From the NCBI GenBank assembly GCA_005656395.1, contig SRSI01000074.1, positions 372,001 through 436,000 on the forward strand: DNA of 64,000 nt. Direction: 5' to 3'. Numbering within the stretch: the first letter of the stretch is position 1; each line of letters starts with the position of its first letter. This stretch comes from Strongyloides papillosus (taxonomy: Eukaryota; Nematoda; Chromadorea; Rhabditida; Strongyloididae). The position numbers and the translations under genes are program-made. Below are positions 12,838 to 24,600 of the stretch, one piece after another. The notes under the pieces were generated by a model. That model was not told the DNA's origin and did no database searches. It saw only the letters and a list, made by a program, of their open reading frames with translations.

Positions 12838-15800
12838 GTACTAATTTTTTTTATTAAGTATGACAAAAAATGGTACCATTATATTGTTTATAAATAAATG
12901 TTCTAATTCTTACACTACATAAAGTATTTTTATATTTTTTATATTCATTTTCAAGCATTAAGAAGCCATAATTAGTCTTAAGGGTAATTTGTTAACAGTA
13001 AAAAAAGTATCGTTTATTTTTTATTTAAGTAATTAGAGATTAATAATTGTTGCTTAAATATATTATATATTAACATGCTAATAAATAATTTTGTGAACGT
13101 AAGATTATATAATTGATTTCATAATACTTTATTTTCTCCTACAACTATCTATCATTCGTTGAGATATGATTTATAGTTCTATTTAATATTCAGAGTAAGA
13201 ATATTTTTATCTCTAGATTAAAACAATTCATAACAATGCTTTATTTCAAAAAAATATTTTGACAAAATGAGTTTCAAATTTATTTAAAATAACATAATAA
13301 TTTCACACAATTTTATGTAAAATAAAGAAAGTTATTTATTTTTAAATATTTTTAAAAAAAAATTTTGTTTTCAAATAAATGTAATAATATTAAATGAATT
13401 TTTAATAAAAATATATAATAAGTTTATTTTTAAATACTCCAAATAACAATTATTATATCTAAACATTTAATTATTTTTGTAAAAGAGCATTTGACTATTT
13501 CATAATAATTTTTATCCCTTTAAAGTAGGTAAAATTTCGTAATTCATAAAACAGAAATAAATTATACAACTATTTATGTCTGGTTTGTTTTCACTAATTT
13601 GTACTAACACTAAGAACTAAAAGTACTTTTTATGAACTTTTAAATTTTTTTCGACAAAAAAATACAAAAAATAGTAAAATATCTAATCAAAAATCTCTAA
13701 GAAATAAATTTAATTGGAAAGTGACGAAAAAGGGATTAAAAATTAACGTTTCATTAATTGATATTTAAAGATAGTCTATAAATATTCATCTCAAGCTTAA
13801 TTTTTCTAAACAATACATTTTTAAATTTTTAGAAGATTCTCAAAATTTATTTAAATTCTTTTGAGCATTTATTTTCTCACTTTGTTTGTGTTGTCTTGTT
13901 TTTTTAATTACTACGTAAAATGATGCTATAAGTTTAACAGAATTTTAAATTTATAAAAAAAATTGTTAAAATCTGTTAAAATTATTTTTTTTATATATTT
14001 TTTAGTTTTAAAAAACCTATCAATTATCTAAGCGATAAAAACAAACTTTTTACACGTTATAAATGTTGTAATTTGATATTATAAATAGCAAAACATTAGC
14101 GAATAATTACTTGTTTATTCAGAAATCGAATTTTTTTTAAATAATATTATAAAAATAAATTGTTTTATCTTTGTTTTTAAAACCTTTCAAAGTATTTTTG
14201 TAAGAAATTATATAATCAGTAAGCTTTCTCAATAATATTTATATAAAAATGTTTGTTTTCCATATTTTTCTTATTTCTTTTATCATTTATGACTGTATAA
14301 TATGCATATTAAATTAATATTTAGTTTCTTTTCATGTTTAAAATCTTGAAAATCAAAAATATTATTTCTTTAGTTTGTAAAAACATATTCACAAGTAATC
14401 ATTGAATAGAAAGTCTTTTTTTAACATAATGCATATAAAATTTAAAAAAAAGAACATATCAAGTAATTTTTTATAATATTTATGAAGAAAATAATAAATT
14501 CTCTTTCTAATTTTTGTCAAACTAAAATGGAATTTTTGAGACTTTTAGAATTGTTCCAATTTTTCAAATATATTTTAAAACTTTTTTATTTCATAATACT
14601 ATTAATATTGCTTATGTTCTTTTGTGTCATCACTTTTCATATATCATTTATTTTACTTGAATATTCTTTTATTTTTTATTTCGTTATTTTTCTTTGTAAT
14701 AATATTTAGACATATATTAAATCAGATGTTTGTTTTATCTGTCCTTAAATTTACATCAACAATACTTCTTAACCTTTTAGTTTTAAAATTTGCAGTAGAA
14801 AAAAAGTATTTAATAATTTTTTTTAAAATAAAATTATTTTTTTAATCGTGTGATAAATTGAAAAATATATTTATTATTTTGATCATTAAAGTGCTAGAAA
14901 TATTCGCCATTAACATATGCTTCTTTGCTTCATAATTTCTTTAAAACATTTTGATTGATAATTATATGATATAAAATCATCTTTGATTTAAATTATAACG
15001 AACAGAAGTTTATTTAGTGTCAGAAACATTAATTGCAAAGACTTATAACCCTTTAAACAGAAACAATTTATTAAATTTTAAAATTATATAAAAGTATAAA
15101 TTTATACTAAGTTAAAATAGACCGTAGACAATATATGAGTGATATTAATATTCATCTTATTATTGGATATTATTATAATACATATTTCAAGTTTCGAGTT
15201 TAGTAAACTGTTTATTTTTTTATCTACGTTACAATCTTCTTTTACTAAACTTACTCTTTCCTACAATTATGCTTCAGACCAATTATCTTAACGGAAGTAC
15301 TTTTACAAATATTGTGAAATATTATATTTAGCTGATATTTAAATATCCACAGTTCTTATGATAATTTTAAGCATTCATCTCATTTTCTTTTTCTCTCTAA
15401 GATTATCCATGGTCAGTGGATTTTAATAAGAATGCTATTCACATTAACTTTTATTAATGATGACGTAGTCATGAAAAATTACATATTCCTTTGAGCGATA
15501 TTGCCTTATAAATAATAAACTCAAAATTTAATATATCTATAAAATAAAATCATTGTTTAGGAACATCTCCATCAAAAGAATAGAAAAAAAAATAAATTAA
15601 CCATATCATCAAGTGACGAAAATCATTATGTAATACATTTTTTAGAAATCTCTAAGTAATCATATAAAAAATCTTATAAACAAAAAGACATAGTTTTCTA
15701 TTTTATTTCTAATATTAGGTTTCATTTTTTAAAATATTCTTTTCAGACTAAAATTTATTTATAAATACTGAATATTTTACTTAAATAAAAATTCAATTAC

Positions 15801-17509
15801 AATAAATGTATCATTAAGAGTGATTACCTATACGAAAAACTTTTAGAATTGAATTTCTAATTATTATTATTCTTCAAATTTGTTTATTCGATAGGTATTC
15901 AAGTTGATGAATAAAATCATTATTTAATATAAGATGTACTTCTAAATGATTGATGAATAATGTAGTACTAAAATTTTATATCAAAATATAATAAGTAATT
16001 TGATATAATTTGTTTTGTGCATTTGTAGTGTATATGTTAACTGGCTTTTTATAATAAGCTTTTTTTAATTCACTAAGTATAAGAAAAAAACTGTTTAAAA
16101 TATTGTTTTACAATATAAAATTTGTTTAATTTTTTAGCGAATATTCTATATAATTACTTTTTCTTAAACTTATATCAAATGTAAGTACTCTATATTAACA
16201 TTCAAATAATTTCCTCCTTCTTTCCCCCTTCTCCAAATTTATGTTTCATTCTTTTTATAAAAGAATAATAAAGTTGAATAAAAATTTTATATTTCATCAA
16301 ATTGCTCACTCCATGAATAACTGTATTGTAAAAATATTAGCAATTCATTTTAATTTTTTTTACTAACACTTTAATATTATCTATATTCTCATTAATGCAA
16401 TATTCTTCATTTATCATTTTTCATAACCTAATATACTTATAGTTGCAAAAAAATATAAATATAAAAAAGTGTACTAATACTAACAGTCTTTAAAAGATTA
16501 CTTGAAAAAACCCATTATGATTTCACTTAAAAATTAAAATTTTTGCTTTTATTCTTCCTTTATTTTCTTTTCACCAGCCTCATTTATTTCTGGTAAATAA
16601 TTACAAAAATAATGAAAAGTCCATCTTTAAAAATTGACTTATTTTTATAGCTCATTTATTTTTCCTTAACAGTCTAATTTAAAATTCTGACTCACTATTA
16701 TACTTTAGAAGATTATTATATCCTCACCTAATTAGAATTCTCATTCTCATCAACATAATAGACGTCACAATCACATTTTCAACATTATAAGAGTTAACTT
16801 TTTCATATCATTTTCGTTAATTTTTAACCAACTTATTTCTAGTAAAATTTTATTAATTATCTACATAAATATATTATAATAAAACAATTGTATATATGTG
16901 ATTTAATTTTTTTTTAAATTCCTTCTTAGAACAGCATTTTTTCTCTATTTTTTAATAAAGATAAAGAAAAAAATACATTTAAAAAATGATAAAAAGTTTA
17001 TTATTAATTATGTTTAGAATTGAAAGTGTATAATTTGTTTATAAGTAAACTTCCTTATTTCATAAATTATTATAATCCTTATAACAAATTTTATTTGTTA
17101 TAAATAAAAATAAATTTAATATAAGAATGACATTTATTATTATATTCTATATACTCAGGCAAAAAATTCATTAATGAATAACATATTTTTTTTTCTCTTT
17201 TAAATATTTATATAGTTTACGTCAAAAATGATTATTTTTTTATTCTACAAAAGCTATTTTTAGTATATTTATCCATTATTTATTCTTAATATAGTAATTT
17301 ATTAAAGATATGGTTATAAAAAGTATATAATATTGTAAATTTTATTCAAATAATTTATAATGTTTATCAGATTTCATTTCTTATTTTGTCGGTATTTAAA
17401 AGAAAGGAAACTTTCTAGTAGCCATATTTAAAAGTATATTGTCAATTTTAAATATCGTTTCAATTAAACTTTTTTGATTTCTAGCTATCAAAAATATAAT
17501 ATTTTAACT

Positions 17510-18595
17510 ATGGGAAATGATTCATCTAAATTTAAAAGTGGCAAAGCCACCGCAAGAAGTGAAGATGTTGGCATCCATGTTATAAATAGATCACCATCTA
17601 ATGTTTCTACTAAATTAACACCTCCAGCAATTAAGGTTGGGGATTTCAATGCTTTTTCATCAGTTGATAATTATGGAAAAAAGAAAATTAGTAATGCAAG
17701 TAGTAAAAATAACCTTTCAAGTAAGTTATTTATAAAAATCATAAAAATTATAATTTATATTTAAGTACCAAGAAGAGTATCGTCAAAATCATCATTATCA
17801 AGCAATTGTGACACCCCTTCATTATCTAGATCAGGCAGTAGTACTAGTAAAAGAAGTGATTCTGTAAAACAACGTCATCCAATAGTACAAAGATACCGTC
17901 AACTAATAACGTCATGTTTTAATAATCCTCATGATAATATTGGTAAACGAGTAATGAAAAGAACTTGTGAAAAAAGACCTGAATATTCAAGATTTTATAG
18001 ATGTCTTGACAACGAAATAAGAGAAGATTTGGATGAAACAACAAAAGTCTACATTAAAAAAGCAGTTGCTAATATTGACTTTTTGGATGAAGTTCAAAGA
18101 TTAAGTGAAGAATATGGTGAAAGATTCGTTTCTTATAGAACATTTGGTTTTAAGGCTGATTTTTTCACTACGGTTGCTGATGCAATTATTACAGAGTGTG
18201 CCTTCCTGGATAATGCAGTTCATCCAGCACATATGACATTGGCAGCTTTTAGTCATTTCATTGCAATTGTAAGTAATTATATTTTTTTAAGTTAAGTATT
18301 TTTTAAGATGTTTACATCAGTCAGGAATGGTTTTTATAATGAAATAAGGAGATTGCGTCGTTCATCAAATAGTTTTTCAATGTCCTCCAACGGATCATTT
18401 CGGCAAAAAAAATCATCTTGTGACTCAACAGCAGATATCTCTCCACGCAGTCTTTCGCCATCTCAAGATTCACGGATTAGTGATGAAGCATTTATTTTTC
18501 CAACAACACCAATATTATCAGGATCAGAGATAGAAGAAAATAGATTTTTAAAACCACCGAGAAGTAACTCTATGATAGTAACAAGAGGTTGCTAA
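17510..18595 (+). CDS. Divergent nematode globin, predicted N-myristoylated
   Basis: Three exons: 17510-17720, 17766-18268 and 18308-18595, about 333 aa. The N-terminus MGNDSSKF fits the N-myristoylation rule (Gly2, small residue at 6), so membrane anchoring is likely. A Ser-rich region of about 120 aa precedes a globin domain (about RYRQLITSCF to RNGFYNEI). The stretch EYGERFVSYRTFGFKADFFT aligns with the globin F-G region (LGRKHxxxGVxxxxF), but the proximal His F8 position is Phe. The E7 distal position is Tyr by the same alignment. The C-terminal tail (about 80 aa) is Ser/Arg-rich, ending RSNSMIVTRGC. C. elegans has many such extended globins, some acylated. A TTTCTAG acceptor at 17475-17483 just upstream could be the 5' trans-splice site. 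Haem binding is doubtful; fold assignment is fairly good. Confidence 0.8.
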
Positions 18596-18881
18596 TAAAG
18601 TTACTAGTTAAATGTATCAAAAAAACCATTAAATCAAATATGCATATCAATAAGATAACCAAATAATAATAAATACCAAATTTTTATATTTTTATTAAGT
18701 GTTACTTAAAATTCAATAATGTCAAATATAACTGATAAAGAAATATTTAATTATAATAATAAAATTTTTATTTTATACCTTTTCTAGTATTCATTTTGTT
18801 AATGGTAAAAATGATAAAACCTTTAAAGATAGTATTGTTAAACTTTGTGATTGAAAAAATAATATCTATTTTTAAATTACC

Positions 18882-19365
18882 ATGTTTTTTATATCTTTAA
18901 TATTTATATTTTTACTTTCACATGGTGATGGAAAAAAGCATGAAGAGAATTCTGAAATATATTTAAATACGTCACTACCATATGATATATATAGTAAGTT
19001 TTAAAAAGTACAAAACTATTTTTAACTTAAATGTTTATATTAGATATAATGAAATCTATCTTTATAAATCAATATGAATAGTTAATAAATTTTTTTTATT
19101 TATAGGGTGGAAATGCGAAAATGAAATACTTTATAAACAAGCTTCATTGTACATATCAGAATCACCAACTGATATTGATATGATTTTGGAAAACTTGAAA
19201 TCCTTTGTAAAAAATTTTGATACACATTATTGGATATGTTTAGTTATTAGTTATGAAAGAATGACAGCTTTTTCTTATCCTGAAGGTTATACCGGCGAGG
19301 GACTTTGTTATATATCTGTAGATCAACTTCAATTAATTCTTGTCCTTGCTAAAGTACATTATTAA
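18882..19365 (+). CDS. Small secreted protein with dynein-light-chain-like core
   Basis: Two exons, 18882-18993 and 19106-19365, joined in phase 1, give about 123 aa. The first exon encodes a clear signal peptide (MFFISLIFIFLLSHGDG). The mature part reads LKSFVKNFDTHYWICLVISY and then CYISVDQLQLILVLAK. By eye this follows the DYNLL/dlc-1 core, where IKKEFDKKYxPTWHCIVGRN and IYFYLGQVAILLFK occupy the same places (W-x-C-I/L-V). Dynein light chains are normally cytosolic, so a secreted version would be unusual. The similarity is partial and could be chance for so short a protein. It lies about 0.3 kb after the globin on the same strand; the spacing does not show an operon. Confidence 0.6.
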
Positions 19366-20118
19366 AAAACCAAATAATACACTATACATAATTATTTGTA
19401 CTTGTAAAAATAAATTGAAAGATATTGATTTTTGTTTTTAAAAAAGAATTTTGAAATACCCAAACATTAATATTAAAATAAAAACTATTATTACTGTTAA
19501 AATAATAATTATTATAATTTTCATCTAAAATATAAAATTAGTTGTTACTTTTTTTAATTTAAAATATATTTTCTATCTCATCTTTCCTTTTTAAAGATTT
19601 TTCTTTTATTACCATAATTATAAAGATTATCTTCTTCAGATGGCATAAGTCTCTATACATGTAATATTAAGAAAATTTGTGTTAGCAAAAAAAGTAGAAA
19701 TTGAATAAATTATAATTTTATAAAGTTTACTATTAGTAGAAAAGAAAAATAAGTGATAAAAAATATATCATGTTTGAATACATAGAAATATCTTTTGTAG
19801 TTGTTTATAATTTTAAAGACAGAAATTATTATTATTACATATTATAAAGAATTTTAATGAAATATATGATTAAAAAAAAGCAAGCGAAATTTTAATTTGA
19901 CATTTCAATAATACAGTAAAATAAAAAGGATTTTCTCGGTATTTTTTGAGATCATTCTGGAATATATGTATATAACAGAGAAGTAATATAATAACATTAT
20001 TAATGTACTAACTATTGTTATATCTCTTTCATACTTCTAAAATCCTTCATTTTAAAGTGAAATATTTTGATTTTTTACTGATAATATTTTCTTTACATAT
20101 TTGAAGAAGTTAAAAATA
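19366..20118. other. Convergent intergenic spacer
   Basis: 3' flank of the secreted protein (+) and of syntaxin (-). AT-rich with poly-T/poly-A runs. No further coding segment was supported. Confidence 0.5.
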
Positions 20119-20205
20119 TTAAAATGGTAGTGGAACAAAAGACATAACCATCATTATAAGGATGATGATAAGAATTGTTAAACATATCAGAATGATTATC
20201 TTCTT
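20119..20205 (-). other. unc-64: Alternative 3' terminal exon of syntaxin (second membrane anchor)
   Basis: After a TTTTAG acceptor, 28 sense codons encode [15 protein letters not shown]...MMVMS...PLPF and TAA. It is in phase with the SNARE exon donor at 20778 and parallels the exon at 20591-20472, sharing the KKI start. Use of either exon would swap the membrane anchor and luminal tail. Confidence 0.75.
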
Positions 20206-21667
20206 CTAAAATTAAAAAACAATTAGTTTTTGTTTTAAAATCAACACAAAAACAATATAAATTTACAATTAAAAACTGATTAAACACTATAAATAATGTT
20301 TACAATATAGTTTATCCATGAAATAATGCATCATCTTTCATTTTTGTCAAAAAATTACAACAATCACCATATGAGTATTAAATAAATATTTTACCATACA
20401 ACAAATAAATATCTATTAATTTTTTTATTAAAAAATGAATTAAAACTCTGTCACCATTAAAATATGTGTTTTTACTGTGAAGCTGATTTTTTACTACCAG
20501 AACCACGTGTTGTCACTGACACCCATATAATGATACCTGTCACAATAAGGATCACCAATAGTAAAAGAAAAAGAATTATGAATATTTTTTTCTAGAAAAA
20601 ATTAAAAAAATAGAATTACAAGATAATTATTTAAACAAAAAAGGTAATGTGTTAAGTGGAAACAATATTTTATAAGAGGAAAAATATAAATTAATATTGG
20701 TTAATAAAAGAAAAATTTAACAAAGGATAAAAGGATAGGATTACGAAACGATAAAAAAATAAAATATATAAACTTACCCTTCTAGCTTTACTTTGATATT
20801 GTACGGCTTTTTTAGTATCAGCAACAGCTCTATCAACAAATTCTTTTGCATGTTCAACATTATATTCTATTCTATCAACCATTTCACCTTGTGATTCAAC
20901 CAACATTGCCATATCCATAAACATATCATGAAGTTCTCTAATACTCGATTCTAATTTCATAATATCATTATGTCTAGCTTCAATATCAGCTAATGTTTGC
21001 CTAGCTTGTTGAGTGTCAGTAATAATACCTTGAGTAAAAACTCCAGGATTACCACTTTCAATCATTTCTTCTAAATCTTCATCACCAACCTGCTTACCCG
21101 CAATATCTAACTGTCTTTGAATTCTACCTTTACATCTTTCTCTATAATCTGTTTGAGTTTTATTATAGTCAGTCATTACTTCAACAAATTTTCTACTCAA
21201 TGTTTGTTGCTGTGTTTTCCTAATACGTAAATCAGCTCCAGAACCACCACCACTTTCATCATGTTCTATACTGTTTTCTATTAATTTTAATTTCCCTCTA
21301 ACACTATTAGCTGTTTTCTTGATAACGGCCATCAATTCATCCAGCTCTTCTTTTGTTTTTGGATCATTAACTGGATTTGAAAGAATTGCGGAATGTTTTT
21401 TCTTAACCTCTTCAACATTAGATTGAATTAATTCTATTGAACCACGGATTTCTTCAACTTGCTCAAAAAATTCCTCCATAAATTGTCCTCCAATATTACC
21501 AGCCTCCATTGCAGAAACATCATCATCATGATCATCCTCTGATTGGGCCTAAAAACAATAATAAGAAAGTAATATATTATTATTATAAAAAAAATTTAAA
21601 TAATTTGTTTATTATATAATTAAAAAAGTACACTTACCGCCTTCAAGGCGCCCAGCCGATCTTTCAT
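20119..21667 (-). CDS. unc-64: Syntaxin-1 (UNC-64 orthologue), two alternative last exons
   Basis: Neuronal t-SNARE for synaptic vesicle fusion. Exon 1 (21667-21638) encodes [10 protein letters not shown]. Exon 2 (21548-20778) encodes the Habc helices ([14 protein letters not shown]...), the linker and the SNARE motif ([20 protein letters not shown] to [18 protein letters not shown]), ending QSKARR. Identity to C. elegans UNC-64 over these stretches is very high from memory. A phase-0 donor follows. Two exons fit it: 20591-20472, a membrane anchor [17 protein letters not shown] plus a Ser/Lys tail ending KKSASQ, and 20205-20119, an anchor starting [15 protein letters not shown] and ending VPLPF. 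C. elegans unc-64 also makes forms with different anchors. Its very conserved sequence contrasts with its AT-rich surroundings. Confidence 0.96.
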
Positions 21668-24600
21668 CTTTTCTTAGTTTTTTTTCCTAAAGAATGTAAA
21701 TAGTCTAGAAAAAAATTTATTATTAAAAGACAACTATTTATGTTACATAAAATTAAAAATAGGAAAATTAATAAAAGAAACTAAAATTTCATACATAAAT
21801 TAATAAATACATATATACATGTATATTTTAAAAATAATTTGTTATAAAATAGTTTACTCAAATATATATTATAATTTTAGGATGAATATAAATTTAATTA
21901 TATGTTTAAAAATATAAATGTTGTATTTTATTATTTTTTAAAATAAAATATAAAAAATAGATATTATTGATAGAGATTAAAAATGTTATATCATAAATTT
22001 TGATATCCTAATAAATCTCACAGAATCATTAGTATTTATGTACAAAAAAAATATCTACTATTAGTATTAATCTCTTACCATATATGTATATGTATATAAT
22101 ATATTTATAATCAAACAAAAAAGATCCCGAATAAGAAGGATAGATAACAAAATATATATAATGGATAAAGAGTTTAACTAAAATCAATAGTAAAAGTCAC
22201 GGCATAAACATATAGAGAAATAAAATATATGTACAATTATATATATGGGTGTGCCAGTTATGAGTAGAAGGAACTATCCAAGTCATTTTTCTCTTTATCT
22301 ATCTCATTGTAACTAGTAGTCTCTGTTAACCATAACTCTGTCCCAATTAACAACTACTAACTTTCACTTTAAAAAACTATGTTTTTATATAAAAAAACTT
22401 CTTAAATATTTCTTTTTAAGATCTAAGATATTACAACTGATTTTTACCATTAAAAGTATGTAATTTTTAAATTATCTAAAAATATTTATGTAGAAAATAG
22501 AATGTGATTCATTGTTTTATTCTTCATGAATACCACTTTTTTGAATCATCATTAAAATTTATATTACTTCCTTCATAATGTATAAATAAACATATTATTA
22601 TTTAGTGAATAAAATAAACTATCCAAACAAATCATAATCTTTTTATATATATTTTAATAACAAAATTTTTTTATTTTTATTTGTGTTTAAAAATACATCA
22701 CAAATACAATTTTTTGGGTTCTTACTTAGTGAATCATATGAATAATATTTTTCCAATAGAATCAAAAAAAATTTATAGTTATTATCCACTTTTAAATTAA
22801 TGATATCTAAATAGAAGTAAAACGTACAATTAGAAATTTTGTCAAAGTATTTTTTTAATGCAAATTAATATATGTATATCATTTTATTATATATGGCAGT
22901 TATAAATGAATATTTTTATGGAAATGAAATGAGTTGCGATTAAGAAGGAAAAAAAGTATATAATTTAAAAGGGATTCTTTTTGCTAAAATAAGACGAAAA
23001 AATAGAGAGAGACTATATTCCTGCATTTAAACTTCTTTTTTCTGATATGCTTTATTTTTATTTCTTTCTAAAATTATTATAAATGATAAAAGAGGGTAAC
23101 TGGAAGTTGATACAATTTTAAGAAAAGAAGAAAGCTCTTTACTAAAATAGTAATATATAAAGATTTGTCGGAGGTTTTTATCAAGAACATTATACAAGAG
23201 AAAAAGGCATTTTAAAATAGGAATATATAAAAAGAAATAAAGTATTACATGGAAATAGTTTTGTTTTGCTTAACTTATAATATATTAAAATATATAGATA
23301 TATCTTTTAAAGTTAATATCACCCATTATAAATTGATAAGTTAAGTGATAAAAGAAAGTCAGCAATAAACGAGGGATTGGAATAAATATATAGTAGACAA
23401 TGAACTATGAAAAATGATGAAAATATTCATTGGATATATTACACCCGAGTACAGTATAATAGACAAAAAAAGTTATTTTAAATGAGATTTTTCAATACAT
23501 AATTGAAATGTTAATAGGAAGTGTTACATGAGAAGAGAGAAAGTTTCTTATACATTTTCGATTATATATATTTAAATGAGATAAATTCAGAGGTCAAAAT
23601 AAATAAATCAAGAAATTGTCTTTTAAAAAAAGTTAGATTTAATGCAAAGACAATAAGTGAAAAATGTTAAATTTTAAGGAATAACAATTTTTATCTTCTT
23701 TAACATTTAACAATAAATAATATCAAAAATGAAAAGTGAGGTTTATCTTAAGACAATAGGTGTTTATAATTTTATCTTAAACTTAAAAAACCTAATTTGA
23801 TATAGGGAAAGTCAAAACATTATTTGTTATCGAAGAAATTTTTCTTATAAAATAAATGCTATTTTTGAAAAAGTAGAATGGTAAATTAGAGAATGTTATT
23901 AGTATAATTAAGTCATATATTATTATTAAATTAAAATTACCACGTTGTTATTAAATTATTAAAAATAAATGTCGTTATTCCACATAAATATATGTTAATC
24001 GTATTTTTAATAATAGCATGATTAAACGCATTGATAAGACAATTTAATCATACCTTTGAGAATGGAAAAATTTAAAGATCACCATATCAATGAGTTGGGT
24101 ATAAATACATATTTAAATAAATGGTTGCATAATCATGGATGTTAATCAAAAATTAAAGTTTATAAAGTATTAGAATATTTTTATGCGAATATTTATAAAT
24201 ATATGGAATAGATTATGAAAGTTTTTTAATGACAAACACTTGTAATATGTAATTTAGAGTTTGCATAACAAATATATATTTATGTGTTATTAATCCACTT
24301 ATAGATGTTTCATGTTTTCTTCTCTTTTTAAAATTAATATTCTTATAAAAATAATTAATTTTAGAAGATTCATTAATACATTTTAATGTGAAGGAAATTT
24401 TGGTCAAAAAAGAGAATGAAAAAAATAGCTTCATTAAGATAAACTTAAGTTTAAAATATATCTATTCTCCTATGTATAATTCATAAATGTATATTTTAAA
24501 TGTCTAAATAAAATATAACAATAGAGGAAATATTTTTATTCCAATTATAAAACAGAAAAAATAATTTAAAAATTTTTTTTTAAAATAAGTAATTCAAAGG

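Larger units (their letters stand above)
9209..17473. other. 8.3-kb gene desert
   Basis: Very AT-rich sequence with long A/T runs. The few open frames (for example 14482-14845) are hydrophobic Phe/Leu/Ile strings of the kind T-rich DNA produces by chance. No splice-linked coding, tRNA or transposon signature was found. It holds one short tandem repeat (12757-12837) and one small hairpin (11101-11121). It may carry regulatory DNA for the globin downstream, or simply be spacer. Confidence 0.5.

Noticed and set aside
14482..14845. Two overlapping plus-strand open frames in the 9-17 kb desert
   Set aside because: Phe/Leu/Ile/Val strings typical of T-rich DNA, no splice partners and no recognisable domain.
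17510..19365. Globin and secreted protein as an operon
   Set aside because: Same strand and close, but the gap and separate AT-rich spacer give no clear intercistronic trans-splice signal.
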